Origin: Cryptomeria japonica
Taxonomy: Eukaryota > Streptophyta > Pinopsida > Cupressales > Cupressaceae
DNA length: 64,000 bases
Reading direction: 5' to 3'
Assembly: GCF_030272615.1 (NCBI RefSeq)
Contig: NC_081406.1
Coordinates: 245,885,218-245,949,217, forward strand
Position numbers and translations under genes: made by a program
Notes under the pieces: generated by a model
Database searches by the model: none
The model's input: the letters and a program-made list of their open reading frames with translations, nothing else
What the model was told of the DNA's origin: nothing
Part shown: one piece after another, positions 36,640 through 48,779 of the stretch
How positions within the stretch are numbered: position 1 is the stretch's first letter
Layout: every line of letters begins with the position of its first letter

Positions 36640-38323
36640 TCACTTATCTGCTAGTTGTGAAACAAAGCATCTAACAGATTGTAGTTTCCCTTGGAGACTG
36701 CGTAGTTGTCGAAGAGTTTTCAGTGGAGGCATTTCCCTGATAGCTTTTACTTTTGCAGGATTGACCTCAATGCCTCTGCGAGAAACAATGAATCCTAATA
36801 ATTTTCCTGATGTGACTCCAAACACACACTTTTTGGGATTCAAGCATAGTTTGTATTTTTCTATTCTTTCAAAGATCTGCTTTAGAATAGGAATGTGTTC
36901 TTGTCTTGTCTTGGATTTGCCTAGCAGATCATCCATAGTCCTCCATAATTATGTGCAAGAGGTCATGAAAGATTGTTGTCATGAAGCATTGATATGTAGC
37001 TCCAACATTTTTAAGGCCAAAAGGTATGACCTGTTAATAGAAAGTACCCCATGGTGTTGTGAATGCAGTTTTATGTTGATCCTCATCTGCTATTCTGATT
37101 TGGTTGTACCTAGAAAACCCATCGATGAGTGATAGCATTTCATGTCCTCCTGTAAGGTCCACACTCATGTCTATATTGGGGAGCGGGAAATCATCTTTAG
37201 GACAAGCTCTATTTAGATCTCGAAAATCTGTGCAGATGCGGATACCTCCAGTGGGTTTGTCGACAGGTACAATGTTGAAAACCCATTCAGTGTAGTCTAT
37301 AGGTTTGATGAATTCTGCATCCAACATCTTTTGAAGTTCTGCCTTAACTAGGAGAGCAATATGCGGGTGCATTTTGCGCAATTTTTGTTTTACAGGTTTT
37401 GCATCTGGGCGGATGACAAGATTGTGAACCACCAAGGCGGGATCCAACCCTGGCTTATCAGCATAGGACCATGCAAAATTGATTTTTACCTCTGTAAGGA
37501 AGTTGATAAATTCTTGTTTCTCTTGTTCTATGAGGGACTTAGCAATGAGCACATTTTGTGGGATGGTTTTGGTGCCCATGTTGATGCTATTTGTTTCTTC
37601 TATCAACAAATTCGATCTGTCCTGCGGAAGGTAACCAATGGTAGGGAGGTCAAGTCCCTCACCGTCAAGTGCCTTTTCCAGGTTTTTACTTTCGGATATG
37701 CCCTTTGTTTTTCTTTTTTGCTCATCCAAAGGCTCTTCGGAGAGGTTTTCACCTAAGGAGTCATGTTTTTTTCTTTGATTATCTTTTTTGCGGCTAAGGG
37801 CATTGACCTGACTACCAAAGTATCCTTTTTTATGTAGCTGAATGCCCTCTACTCTATTATAATCTTCCAAATTTTGCATTGTCAAGAGAGTAATGAGAGC
37901 ATTATCATCGACGCAGATGTCTAACGTGGGTTTGTCTCGTTGGCCCCAGTCTATGAGTTCAGGATGAACAAGATGTAGCTCGTGTGAGATGGAAGAGGGG
38001 ATGGGGGAAATGGTATTGACATGAGTGTCGAAGAAGATATTATTTTGGTATTCATAAAGCATTTCATGGAACTCCTCTTCATCAACGCTTTTGATATCCA
38101 AAGAAGGACTAGAAGGGGCACCAGCGATAGTAATCTTAGGCACTAGGGTGTATCCCAAGCCTCTGTTGTACTTGTAGGAGATAGGATTTATGGGTGCTTT
38201 TTTTCCTTTCTCCTCTAGTCCCAGGCCATGCCCTTTGTAACCCATTTTTTCAACTATGATTGATGCTTTTGGATACATTGTTTTAGATATTTTTGTTGGA
38301 TCTTCATCCTCTTCCCGGTACAA
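36640..38323 (-). pseudogene. G-patch segment and reverse transcriptase of gypsy copy D
   Basis: Near the start of the frame (about 38260-38165) MGYKGHGLGLEEKGKKAPI fits the glycine-rich G-patch pattern, an RNA-binding motif seen next to protease in some retroelements. A linker follows with LVHPELIDWGQRDKP. The RT begins KPVKQKLRKMHPHIALLV, has ICTDFRDLNRACPKDDFPLP and reaches IFHDLLHIIMEDY. The catalytic YVDD motif is destroyed by a 2-base deletion at about 36933/36934 (GACTATG|GATGAT), which also shifts the frame; the rest (DDLLGKSKTRQ, LNPKKCVFGV, LRSLQGKLQSVRCF) continues in the next frame. A stop also precedes QVIPFGLKN. Confidence 0.9.
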
Positions 38324-38371
38324 CCATGGAGAGACATCTGCTTCAAGGCTCTCCTCATCAAGTGGGCCCCA

Positions 38372-39000
38372 TTACTGGAAGGTGGTGTTTTGACATTGCA
38401 TGACTAGTTTCGGGTCCTTTTTGAGCTCTTTCGGTTTTCCAAATGACTTAGGAGAGAGAGGGAGGTTGCCTATTAATAAGACGTCCTCTAATTTGTATTC
38501 TCCACAGCCATTGTCCAAGATCTTGATTTGATTATTTGGTTGGGATGAATTGGAGGCAACATTTGATGTGTCAGATGGAGGCGTTGGCGAGGGTCTATTT
38601 AGTGGGCAATGATATAGATGCTTCCCCTCTAATAGTTTGCAATATTGAAAAGGTTGGGGATCACCTTTGATAGTGATCTCTCTTCCATTATAGGGGAATT
38701 TGATGCATTGGTGGAAGGTGGAGGGCACGGCCTGCACGGAGTGAATCCATGGCCGCTCAAGGAGAACATTATAGGGGAGATCAAGATCTAATACTTGGCA
38801 TGGGGTTTCAATTGTAATGGGGCCCACTTGAAGAGGTAAGGTGATCATGCCCTTCGAAACTCTTTCTGCATCATCATATCCTTTTATGGTGATCCTTCCT
38901 GATGTGTCCACCAAGTCCTTTGAAAGTCCCAATTGTGTTTATTAACTTGTATGTACATAGATTAAGTCCGGATCCACCATCTATCAAAATACGCTTGATC
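38372..39000 (-). pseudogene. Aspartic protease region of gypsy copy D
   Basis: The catalytic site reads RILIDGGSGLNLCTYKL, with the Asp codon at 38979-38981. After a frameshift at about 38,930 the fold continues: GRITIKGYDDAERVSKGMI, then LDLDLPYNVLLERPWIHS and AVPSTFHQCIKFPYNG. This is the protease domain of Tat-type gypsy, which matures the gag-pol product. The frameshift and single stops inactivate it. Copy A has no equivalent. Confidence 0.85.
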
Positions 39001-41506
39001 TTGTGTTTTTGGATAAGGGCTTCGATGTGCAGAGGTTTGTTGTGATCCTTATCTGTAGGAGCATCTTTAGAGGTAAATATAAGGTGTTGTTGGGCAGCAA
39101 GGTTTCCAATGAGGGCTTGGAATTGAGTAGCATTGATGTTATCAGGAATGCGGGACTCACAGAGGGCTTGTTCTAAAATTTCCTTATGTACAAGGGAAGT
39201 CTTGAGAAGTTTGAGAATGGAAATCTGTGCAGGGGTCTTCCCAAGTTGGTCCAAGAGGTCATATCTGTAGGTGGAAGACATGGGTGGGGGGTTTGGTGGG
39301 GGAGGAACTCCTTGGATAGTGACTTTGCCTTGATGTGTGGTTACATTACAATCATTTTGGGAGGTGGAAGGCATGGCACCTTGAATGACTATCCTAGCCG
39401 GATTTGATCTGCTTTGGGGAGGGGGAGAGTTAACTCCTTGGATAGTCATGATGTTAACATGGCTGTCTACGGGCTCGATGCGACCCACTAAAGAGTCAAA
39501 GTTGGTTATGTGATTGGTATAGTCATAACCCACTACGTTAGATGATGAGCCTTTTCCTTTATCGTGCTTCGGGAAGGGTTCCTGGTACATTTTAAGTTTG
39601 TCATTGTTATTACCAGGTTTTGCATTTGCTACTTCAATTTCACCCCTGTCAATGAGATCTTGTATGTAGATTTTGAGCTTCATGCACTTTCGTGTGTCAT
39701 GTCCCTTGATACGATGATATTCGCAATACTCATTCTCATTATACCATCTAGGTTTGGGTTGATTGGGATCAACGGGTGAGTGATCAGAAAAACCACTGCG
39801 CCTGCTTGGACAAGTTTTTCAAACACCATTTCAATAGGCTCAGCAAGAGGAGTGAAGTCTCTTGGAGCTCTGTTATTTGATCGGGGTGGTCGTCCCTGGA
39901 CTGAGACATTGTTGTGAGGTTTTTGGGATTGATTTTGATTGTTTTGGTTGCTGAATTGATGATTATTGGTGGTGGATTTTGGGGGAGCAGCACGGTTTGG
40001 ACCCGCTTTGCATCAGTTACACCATCGTTGACCACATTTTTATTTTTAGACCAGAATTTTGGCTTGTCGTTATGATAATAGGAAGAACTTTGTGTCAATT
40101 TCTGGTAATGTTTCAAAGTTCCTTCCTCCAACAAGACACGTTCGAGGGCAAGGCCCTTATCAGTCAATTTTTGGAAGGATTTGATGCATTGAGATGTCAA
40201 GGGTCTTGAAACTTCAGGCACCAAGTTCTTTTGAAACAATTCAATTTGATGTTGTTTTGACATGTCCCACTCGAATTTCTTGATAAGATGTCGCCATCTT
40301 TGTAGGAAGTTGGCGAAAGTCTCTCTGGGCCTTTGTTTTGTGTTGCATAGGTCCATCATAGAAATGTCATTAGCCATGTTGTAAGCATAGTGGGCCACAC
40401 ATTTTTCTGCCAAGTTTGGAAAGGAGGCAATGGAGCCTCATGGTAGAGATGAGAACCATGTCAGGGCGTCTCCGGTGAGACTCTTGGGAAAGAGTCTGCG
40501 AAGATACAGGTCACTATAGGAGACTTCTTGACATAAGATATAAAATTCCCGGACATGGTCACAGGGGGTCTTCTTTGCCCTCATACTTGATGAATTTAGG
40601 GATCTCAAACCCTGGAGGGTAAGGTGCAACTAATATAGATGGGTCGTAAGGACAAGGACAAAATTCCTCAAACGAGTAAGGTTTCCTCTTGTTAGTCCCT
40701 TCTCTCATGTCCTTGATGATATTTTTCATGTCTTGAATTTCCTTGATGAGGTCTTATTATGGATTTTGATAATGATGAATTGTATTTGCCCCAAGAATTG
40801 GATGAGTCAAGGAAGGTGCACCACCACCAATGTATTGATATGCTGAGGAGGTGGGAACGTGAGATGTGATGACCGATGTCGTAGGGACTTGGGTGATAGT
40901 TGGTTGGGGTCTGCAAACTGTTGTGATGGGATTGAGTACAGCCCAGATAAAATTTGTGACATTGTTGACAGGAAGGGAAGTTTGTGGGATAGAAATATGT
41001 GGTTGAACGGAAGGAGGTGGTATAGAAGTGTGTTGGAGGATGGATGCGATCGGATTTGATAGTGGTACAGATGGTAAAGAGGAAGAAGGTGGGATGGAGA
41101 CCACGGTGGGAGGTGTTGCGGGCAACATTGATTGAGCTTGGATGATTGATGGGGCTGCAATTGATTGAATTTGAGTAGCGGGTACAATGCTTTGTGTGGA
41201 CGTAAGATCCCCTTGTGGTTGTTGGCTGAGAGTGGATTTATCAAATTCAAGTGGAATTTGAGCTCCATTTTCAAGGAGAGTCTTTAGAAGTGTTGTAGGA
41301 TTGTGTTGGATGAACTTTTCAACCATCTCTTGGTTATAAGAATCTGCTAGAAAAGTTTGCACTTCCAAGGAGAGTTCATCTTGGCCAACCATGTTAGGAT
41401 TTTGGCTTTGATCTTGATTTCTAGGTTTCCCACTTTGTGCAGGATCTTGCGTGGGGTCTTCCTATAGGACACTAATGTCCGACATGCCATATTGTTGTTC
41501 AGCCAT
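39001..41506 (-). pseudogene. Gag of gypsy copy D
   Basis: The ATG at 41506 opens MAEQQYGMSDISVL, then one stop. A long Pro/Ser/Gln-rich N-terminal part (to about 40750) precedes the capsid core: LTGDALTWFSSLP (about 40440), AYNMANDISMMDLCNTKQRP, RETFANFLQRWRHLIKKFEW and SFQKLTDKGLALERVLLEEG. The zinc knuckle near 39705 is of the CX2HX4HX4C type (CEYHRIKGHDTRKC), as in other Tat elements. A region of low complexity leads into protease. Gag forms the particle and packages RNA. Frameshifts near 40,700 and 39,750 and a few stops break the frame. Confidence 0.85.
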
Positions 41507-43932
41507 CTTTTTCTTTTGGGATCGAGTTGTGACCATACACGACTAATCTTAGAAAAGCTTAGAGGGGGGAATCTTTTGATGAAAGGACTTAGTAGGATGT
41601 TTGTGGAATTTCGGATATTATCTTTGATGACAAGGGATTTTTGTTGATGCGGCAGGGGCTCTTGGATTAGAGCCCGGATTTGATTAGGATTTGACACCTT
41701 AGTCCTTGGATGAGGATTTTAGGTGGTGGATTAAACCACAAACAAGGTAATGACCAAGTTGGGTAGGATTTAGACCTGGGAATGGTGATTGGAAAGCCTC
41801 TCTTACACTAAGGGTTGACTAATGACCCTAGGCAAAGTAAAGATGTGAGTTAAGAGTCTTGATCGACTCAAAAAGATTAGGCAAAAGATACTTGGAGAGG
41901 ATTGTTCTTCAAGCACGAGAGCCAATTGATTAATGATGAGGTCTAAATGGAACTTCACAAGGCATGCAACCTCGAAGTGAGGTTAAATTGGATTAAAGGA
42001 TGATTGGATTTGGATTTTGATGATTGATTTGATAGTGGTGAGAGATTGATTTGGTGTGCTAAGTCCTTAGTAAATTTGAGGATGATTGATTGAGGAGGTG
42101 TGATAGTGATGACTTAGAAGAAACTTGATGACTAGGTTGTTCTTGGCATGTACATTACTCAATAGAGGATTGACTCGAATGGCAAGTTGTATGAAGGGAT
42201 ACAACCACCCTGATTTTGGCAATAATTGGTGTCTAAAAGGACGAATCTAAACCTTAATGGAGAGCATGGACTCTTAGTTTCTCACTCGGGCTTATGAGAC
42301 ATGGGACAGACTGAGTTTTGATGCAATTTTGGACTTTGTGTGGGTAATGACTTGGATAATTGTTTGTGTTTGGATAGATGTTTTGCAAAGTGTTTGTGGG
42401 TAATGACGTGTTTTTAGTCTACTCTTGGCAAGTATGTATCAATCAAAGCAAACACAATGATCAAATGCATTTTTAATTCAAAGACACTCATGCTCATATA
42501 CAACACTCTTAAGGCTAGCAAGGACAATAGTCATTGGATCCCAATTGGTTTCCCAGCTATGCTTACCCAGATAGGACACTTAGATGCTTGACCCCACTGG
42601 CTCCCCTCCACGACACTCACTTCTTCGGGGTAGCCAAGCATCAATTCCCATGAAAACTCCTCATGGCGAACTTTGAGTCTCTACTAAGGGCTGTAAAAAT
42701 ATGGGCGGCTTCGGAGGTCCGACCTCCTGCACTAATGACTAGAAGGTTTTTGGTCACTATGAACAAGGTGTTTAGTAAGTTTTCCCGTTAGGAGCTACCC
42801 TTCACAGTTGCGCAAGCGCAATTGAGGCCTATAACCCAACGAAGCACCAAGAACTTAGTAGTCACGCAAGCATGATTGAGATCTCTAAGATCCTACTAAG
42901 CACCCAATGTGAGAGTGAACTCTCATATAGCCCCAACCATTGACCCTTTCGTAGTCAATGGGCTATTTATTATAGTGAGTTGGGAACCCTAGGTCCGGGT
43001 GTACTCACTTGGTTGTTCCCCTCTTACCTTCTCAAAGAGCAAGTTGGGAGGGCAGGCCCACTAAAGGTAAACATGCAATCAAACAAGAAAATGTTGGAGG
43101 GTCTGGATTTCTGATCGTCTAGCTAGATGAGAGCATACTCTTCTACCTTTACGCTTTTCTTAAGACATGTAAACCAATGATTCATCTCCTTTTAATTAAC
43201 ATCTAGGTGCCTAACTTAAAAAAATGCACAATGTTTAGTTGAATCTGCTAGGCAACCTGTAAAAAACAGGATTAGTAATTTTTTCTGATTTTTTAGTCTT
43301 GGATGGTCGGATTAAACTGCAAAACTAAAAAGATAGAAATTAGTCCTAACTATACTGCACATACAGTGCACGCGCTGAAGTGCAGTCAACCGCGCCAAAA
43401 TGCCTGCGCAGGTGCTAAACTAAATATAACCAGTAAACAAAAATGACAGAAAACACAGGACAAAGAAGGGCTTTATACCTGTCTGTCGTGCTGATCAGAA
43501 ACGCTCACGTTGAAACACCTGCGCCCCCGCTAAAACACCTGCGCTCGTGCTGAAACTTGAAAACAAAGACCTGGGGGAGTTAGCGGGCAAGATTTTCAAA
43601 ATTTAAATTCAAATCACTGGGCGGGAATAACATAAAAACACTCACGTTGATTAAAATCACCTATGCTAAAACACCTGCACTAGCGTCAAAACGCATGCAC
43701 ACGCGGCAAACAAACAGATAGATAGTAAAATTTTAAATCTTAAACAACAAGCAGGAAAAATTTAAAATATGTCGAGTCGGTCGTGCTGATGTGCCTGCGC
43801 TCACGCCGAAGTAGGTTTTCTGTCACGCTAAACCTGAGCCGCTCGAGCGGGTTTGCAGTCTCTCCCGCTGTTCCGGGATTTGCATCTCACAACTCACAAA
43901 AACTTGCAAAAATATTAGTTTTTAGGGACGTG
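41507..43932 (-). other. Long 5' leader of gypsy copy D
   Basis: About 2.4 kb lies between primer site and gag with no supported reading frame. From 43366 to 43860 it holds tandem-like copies of motifs such as AAACACCTGCGC and GCGCTCGTGCTG, similar to the motif cluster in the PMD intron. Long leaders are usual in Tat elements. Confidence 0.6.
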
Positions 43933-43951
43933 GGTCCCATCGGGCATGCCA
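43933..43951 (-). other. tRNA primer-binding site of gypsy D
   Basis: Three bases inside the 5' LTR the minus strand reads TGGCATGCCCGATGGGACC. It begins TGG, as a site complementary to a tRNA CCA end does, and has a plausible acceptor/T-arm pattern. The tRNA was not identified with certainty. It is not the initiator-Met site of copia C. Confidence 0.55.
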
Positions 43952-43954
43952 AAA

Positions 43955-45234
43955 TGAAGAGGATAAAAGACTAGTGAGGTGGATTAGATAGCAAATATGC
44001 AAATCAAATATATAATCATATGAAATTGAAAGACATAATTTGAAATGCTCAAAACAAGAATGAAATGCATATACCTCACAAACCTTATACCTTCTCCTTC
44101 GGATGGAGCTTGATGAAGTGAAGGCGCCCTTGGATGATGCTCCACTTGATGTGCTCCTCTTGCTTGCTTGATGTGGATGGCTCTCCAATGTTGTACACAA
44201 TATGAAATGGATTTTGGAGGATGATATGGATGAGATGATTAAGTGTGGATGAGATATGATTTTGACATGGTAAGGTTGCTAAGATGATTTTCCCAGGCTT
44301 AAAAGGGCAGCATAAGATTACTAAGCTTGGAGATGAAGAATGAAGGGATGGAGTCCTCAATTTATAGGAAGAGGAGAGGAAGAATGGAGGGTTAGGATGG
44401 ATCCAAGATGAAGGGCTAGGATTGCTTGTGAGCTCACACAAGGCCCAAGAGAGGGTGTGGAGACCAAGAGATATGCCTTAAAGACATTTCTTGTCTCCAC
44501 ACTCCTCAAGGTGCATTGGGAAGACTTCCCAAGGTGCCTTGGGAAGAGAAAGATGCATTGGGAAGACTTCCCAATGTGCCTTGAGAGGAGCAAGGGATGT
44601 GACATTCCTTGAAGAATGGGGAGAAAGAATTTAAAATTTCCCTAAAAGGGATGATCATGGGGATTGGAGGAATAAGAAGGAATTAAAAATTCCTTGGGAG
44701 AGGACATGCCTAGAGGAATGTGAGATTTACATTCACCTAGGAAAAGAGTATTAAAAGCTAGTGGTTAGATGGAGGGGACAAATAGTTGACTTTGTGGCTA
44801 ATCATGATGATTAGCCACTAGCAGCTCATCGAGAGGGGATTAGATGAAGAATTAGGTGGGATAAGATTTGTAGGAGGATTTGACTAGGAGAGAGAATGAG
44901 TGGGGGAATTAAAAATTAGCACAATAATGTTAAATGGGTTTAGGGAGTTTCTAGAAGACTTTATTAGGTTAATGATAAATTAGGAAGATGATTTGGAGGG
45001 GTCATGTGGGTTAACTAATTAATTGAAATTAATTAGCTAGGAGGAAGATTTGTGAGGATTCAATTTTTAGAAGAATAAAGAAAGGGGCTGATTTATTAAA
45101 TAAATCAGTCACATACTATAGTGACAATATTAATTTTAATTAATTAATATTGAGGAGAATTTGAATTAACATAATTAAATTAATTATTTATGTTAGGAAT
45201 TAAAAATAATAATAATTATTTTTAAGTTTCTACA
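43955..45234 (-). repeat. 5' LTR of gypsy D, 1280 bp
   Basis: On the minus strand it runs TGTAGAAACTT ... CCTCTTCA. A TATA box, CCTATAAATTG, lies at about 44358-44368 and would drive the genomic RNA. It differs from the left LTR by scattered substitutions and a few short indels (about 3 percent by eye). Confidence 0.92.
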
Positions 45235-45239
45235 ATAGA
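45235..45239. repeat. Target-site duplication of gypsy D, right
   Basis: ATAGA directly after the right LTR end (TACA on the plus strand), matching 28379-28383. Confidence 0.9.
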
Positions 45240-46068
45240 CTTATTAAAGGAATTATGAGTTTATTTAAGAATAAAGAGTATTTTATTTTATAATTGAATT
45301 TAGAATGAATTACGTCTTTACATAGTTTGTCCATGTTCTAGATAAGAGGAAAGAGTCTACCTCATCATAGGTGAGGATCTGGAGGATTACTAAGGATTGA
45401 TCAAGCAAATAGATGAAGAAACAGTTGAAATTGCATAAGAGATGATCTGGATATTGGTAGCCAGTGTGTTGGAGTAGGTCCAAAACTGAATTTTGATGGT
45501 GCAAATGTGTCAAAGGAAGAAGAAGAATATTGATAGAATCAGACAAAGGAAGAATTTGCTAAAGATAAAGTTGTAGGAAAGACTCTGAAAGATTCAAGAA
45601 GAAATAGGAAATGTGAGAAGATAAAAATGCATATGACAAGAGGTGTATAAGTAGTAGCGTATCTATCTAGGGAGATCTTTTAGAGTTCTACTCTTGCTTC
45701 TTGGATTGATGAGGTTGCAGCTCTCAGGGGAGCAAATAACGTTGAATTTTTTCTGATTGCAGGAAATAGTTACAAAAGAATAATATCCCTATAAGGGGGA
45801 GTATTACAGTTATTTGTGATATTTGTGAAAGGGTAAGAGAGAATTATAGTAAGGCTATGGTTTGTTGTGATGTGCCCATTGGGAAAAAGAGTCAATAGAA
45901 GTAAGAGAGATTCAAATTTTTAATCGTTTTCCTTGATGTCAAAGGGGAAGATAATTTGGCAAAGTGCCCTTTGTCCTTGATGTCAAAGGGGAAGAGATAC
46001 ATTTTAAGTTCAGTTGTCTTTGTTGGTGGTGGTACACAAGTGTTGTCATCAATGACAAAGGGGAAGAA
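45240..46068 (+). other. 3' non-coding part of copia E with three polypurine-like repeats
   Basis: CTTGATGTCAAAGGGGAAGA occurs at about 45932 and 45976, and a variant (AATGACAAAGGGGAAGAA) at about 46051 abuts the LTR. The rest shows only weak, broken frames. The upstream body of copia E is not seen; gypsy D inserted just before this part. Confidence 0.6.
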
Positions 46069-47695
46069 TGTTGGCAATATGAGTTGTTGTGTTATGTGTT
46101 CATTGATGTTAACCCGTCTTGTGTTTTCATTGATGTCACTTTGTGTTGCAGAATGAGTTATTGTGTTATATTGGATGTCACTATGTACTTTGTGTTGCAA
46201 ATAAGTTGTTGTGGTATTTTGGATGTCATTATTTTTTGCAGATGGCGGTTTGATGTTGTTGAATGGTTTGATAATGAGATTGAGTAAGTATGAGGTGTTT
46301 CAGGAAGATTGGTGTAGTAGAAGGTTCAATATGTAGGAAACAATATTTATGCAGGAAATAGTATTTAATGTCCCAGTGGAAGAATGCTTTGCATTCCTTC
46401 GATATGTGAATATTATGGATTGCGGTTTTGGATATATGTTTATGATCTCTCTGTATTGTAGTATCAAGTTTACAAGTCCTCTATTGCTTTGATGGTTGAG
46501 TTTGTTCTTGTTGTTTCTGACAGTGGAATGTCTATCAGAACTAGTTCGAACAATGGTTGGAGGTTCTCTGATATGTGCTTTTTTGTGTTTTGGCTTGGAG
46601 GACATGTTTATTTGATCTGTGTAGTGTTCTAGTTCAATTTTATAATGATGGTTTGGTTTGGAAGTGAAGTTACAATTTCCCGAGTTCAATTTTGTCAGTT
46701 GGTCTAGGTTTCGATTGACCGAGGTGATGTGTTCTATTTGGATCATGCCCTTTTTGGTCCAAACATATTTTTGTGGATGGGTTTTAATGATGATATGGGT
46801 CTCACAATGGCATGTGTAGATCCACATTATGTTTTGTGCTTTAGAGAATGGTTTTGGGCCAACTCGTTGGTGTGCTACATTGTTTATCTACATGTTTCTT
46901 TTGGTGCCGACCTTGGAGGATGTGTTAGTGTGTGTGACTCACTGGAATTGGTTGGAAAGGTTGTGTTATGATGTGTTTGGGTCTTCTCTATCTCCTAGAG
47001 TGGACCGCATTTGATGTTATAGGTTTGGGTGGCCCAATTTGTGTAATATTATATATATTTTGTATGTGGTCGACCTAGTTTAGGCTTTCAGTGAATTATC
47101 TTGTATATATAGGAGTGTAGATGTATGAGTTGAGTATGGGATGAATGTGAATTAATGTGAACTGTATATTACTAATGTACAAGCTAATTTGATATTGCAG
47201 AAGTGTGAAAGATAGTTGAGATAATGTTTGTGATTAGATATGTTTGTCATGATATTGGTCGCTTGACATAGCGGTTCAAGGACAATTTCATGATCAAGAG
47301 ATCTTACTCATTTTAGTTCATTATTCCTTTGCACCTACCGAAAGAAGGTGTGTGTGTTCCTATTGGTAGCTTGTGCAGCCTTTGTATCTTGTCCTAAGGT
47401 TGCACGCCTTAGTTTTGCAAGTCCCTTTAGGATAAATGAGCTCCTTAGCCTTGATCCTAAACATCGTAATTATTTATTCATATTGTGAGTGTAATTCTCA
47501 TTGTGGTTTTTGCCAGTTTAGGGTTTTCCATGTAGATTTGGTGTTCATGTGTTTGTTGTGTTCTGTGCTTTCATGTTTCATAATTGTAGTGATAAGCTAA
47601 TTGTGGTTTAAAGTTTAATAGATCAAAAGTGAAGTGTTTTGAGGTTTGGACTGATTCACCCCCCACCCCCTCTTAGTCTTGTGGTGTGTTCAACA
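46069..47695 (+). repeat. LTR of copia E, about 1.63 kb
   Basis: It starts TGTTGGCAATATG after the purine tract and ends CACCCCCTCTTAG, then GTGTTCAACA, giving a TGTTG/CAACA terminal inverted repeat. The CCCCC-CTCTT end resembles that of copia C. It reads as a 3' LTR; whether it is solo cannot be settled because the 5' side was not found. Confidence 0.65.
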
Positions 47696-48779
47696 CATGG
47701 GTCTGACCATTTTAATACTTAAGGTCACTTTTACAATCACAAGGTTGACAACAATTTGAACTCAACCCCATATTTTTCAAAATTGCCATCTAGCTTGATT
47801 TATCTTCCCACCATTAGCTAACTAGACACATATTTTGTGAAGCTTGATGATATGTGTTGATATTTAAAGACATTTAATGTTGTGATTTTAACACATCTAG
47901 AACATACATGTTCTCTCTCACCCTAAAGTGTTGAAGGAGCAATTAATAGAAACACATTTTAATTTGGTACTTCAAAAGGAACAAAGAATCTACATACACT
48001 ATATTAGGGTCATTGCTTACTATCTTCAAATCTTTTAAATATACATTTTTGGGGTTTGAACTAGAAGAATTTGTCTCCTTGCAATACAATGACAACCCTA
48101 TCAAGGTATTCTTCAATACTCCTAACTGCACGTATATAAAAAAGGTAAAGAACACACAAATGCTCTTAGTGAGCAAAAATGAAGAATTTCATTGTGCATA
48201 AAGATGAATCTAGACTCAAAAGACTAAACTACAACCACTAACTTGTTCTAGACCTAGGAACTTGTCCTTTGATAGAGCATAGAACTAAAACAGAATATAA
48301 AGTGTTCATCCAACAAGAGGCTACATCTTTTGAACATATTCTTGATTGATATCAAAATCTTCATTATTTTTGATATATTAAGTAATAAAACAAGGGTGTT
48401 GACAACTATTAACAACACAAAACAATGTTAACCAATAATTAAAAACAATCTTAAAAATGTCTTAAACTTATAAAATCAACAGAGACAAAGACCATATAGA
48501 TCAAAACAAAAAAATACCAACCATCCAACAAGAAGGGGTTACCCAAAGAGTTGCCTCTAGTCTCTAGTGAGGAACTTGAACAATTCCTTATGCTTCCTGT
48601 CCTCGTCACCATCTTTTGCAAGCTCCTTGTCCTACAACAAATAGAGGGTAGTACCCGACTTGTGCATAACTTTAGAGTTGAATTTTGACACGCCCACTTG
48701 TTCCAAAGATTAAATTTTAGAACAAACTCTTTGACCGTAAAACTAAATACCCCTATCTTCCTCATTTACTTTCATAAAA
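47696..48779. other. Intergenic, nothing recognised
   Basis: Short frames only (47943-48201), with no domain and no repeat that I can identify. Confidence 0.4.

Larger units (their letters stand above)
28384..45234 (-). mobile_element. Complete Ty3/gypsy Tat-lineage retrotransposon (copy D), 16.85 kb, with TSDs
   Basis: LTRs at 28384-29665 and 43955-45234 are about 97 percent identical by eye. The five bases ATAGA flank both ends (28379-28383 and 45235-45239). Gag-pol runs on the minus strand from 41506 to 34364. A 2.4-kb leader with a primer site follows the right LTR, and a polypurine tract abuts the left LTR. Between pol and the 3' LTR lies a plus-strand PMD gene. All major frames are broken, so the copy cannot move by itself. 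Confidence 0.95.

Noticed and set aside
36425..37132. A 235-codon plus-strand frame across gypsy D
   Set aside because: It lies opposite the RT and RNase H frames, which explain the sequence; no domain of its own is visible.
40757..41274. Overlapping frames in the gag N-terminus of copy D
   Set aside because: Only the frame that starts at 41506 joins the gag core. The Pro/Ser/His-rich frame at 40807-41274 is an alternative reading of low-complexity gag.
28384..45234. The 1.28-kb repeats as a segmental duplication
   Set aside because: TG/CA ends, a primer site, a polypurine tract and the ATAGA duplication show that they are LTRs.
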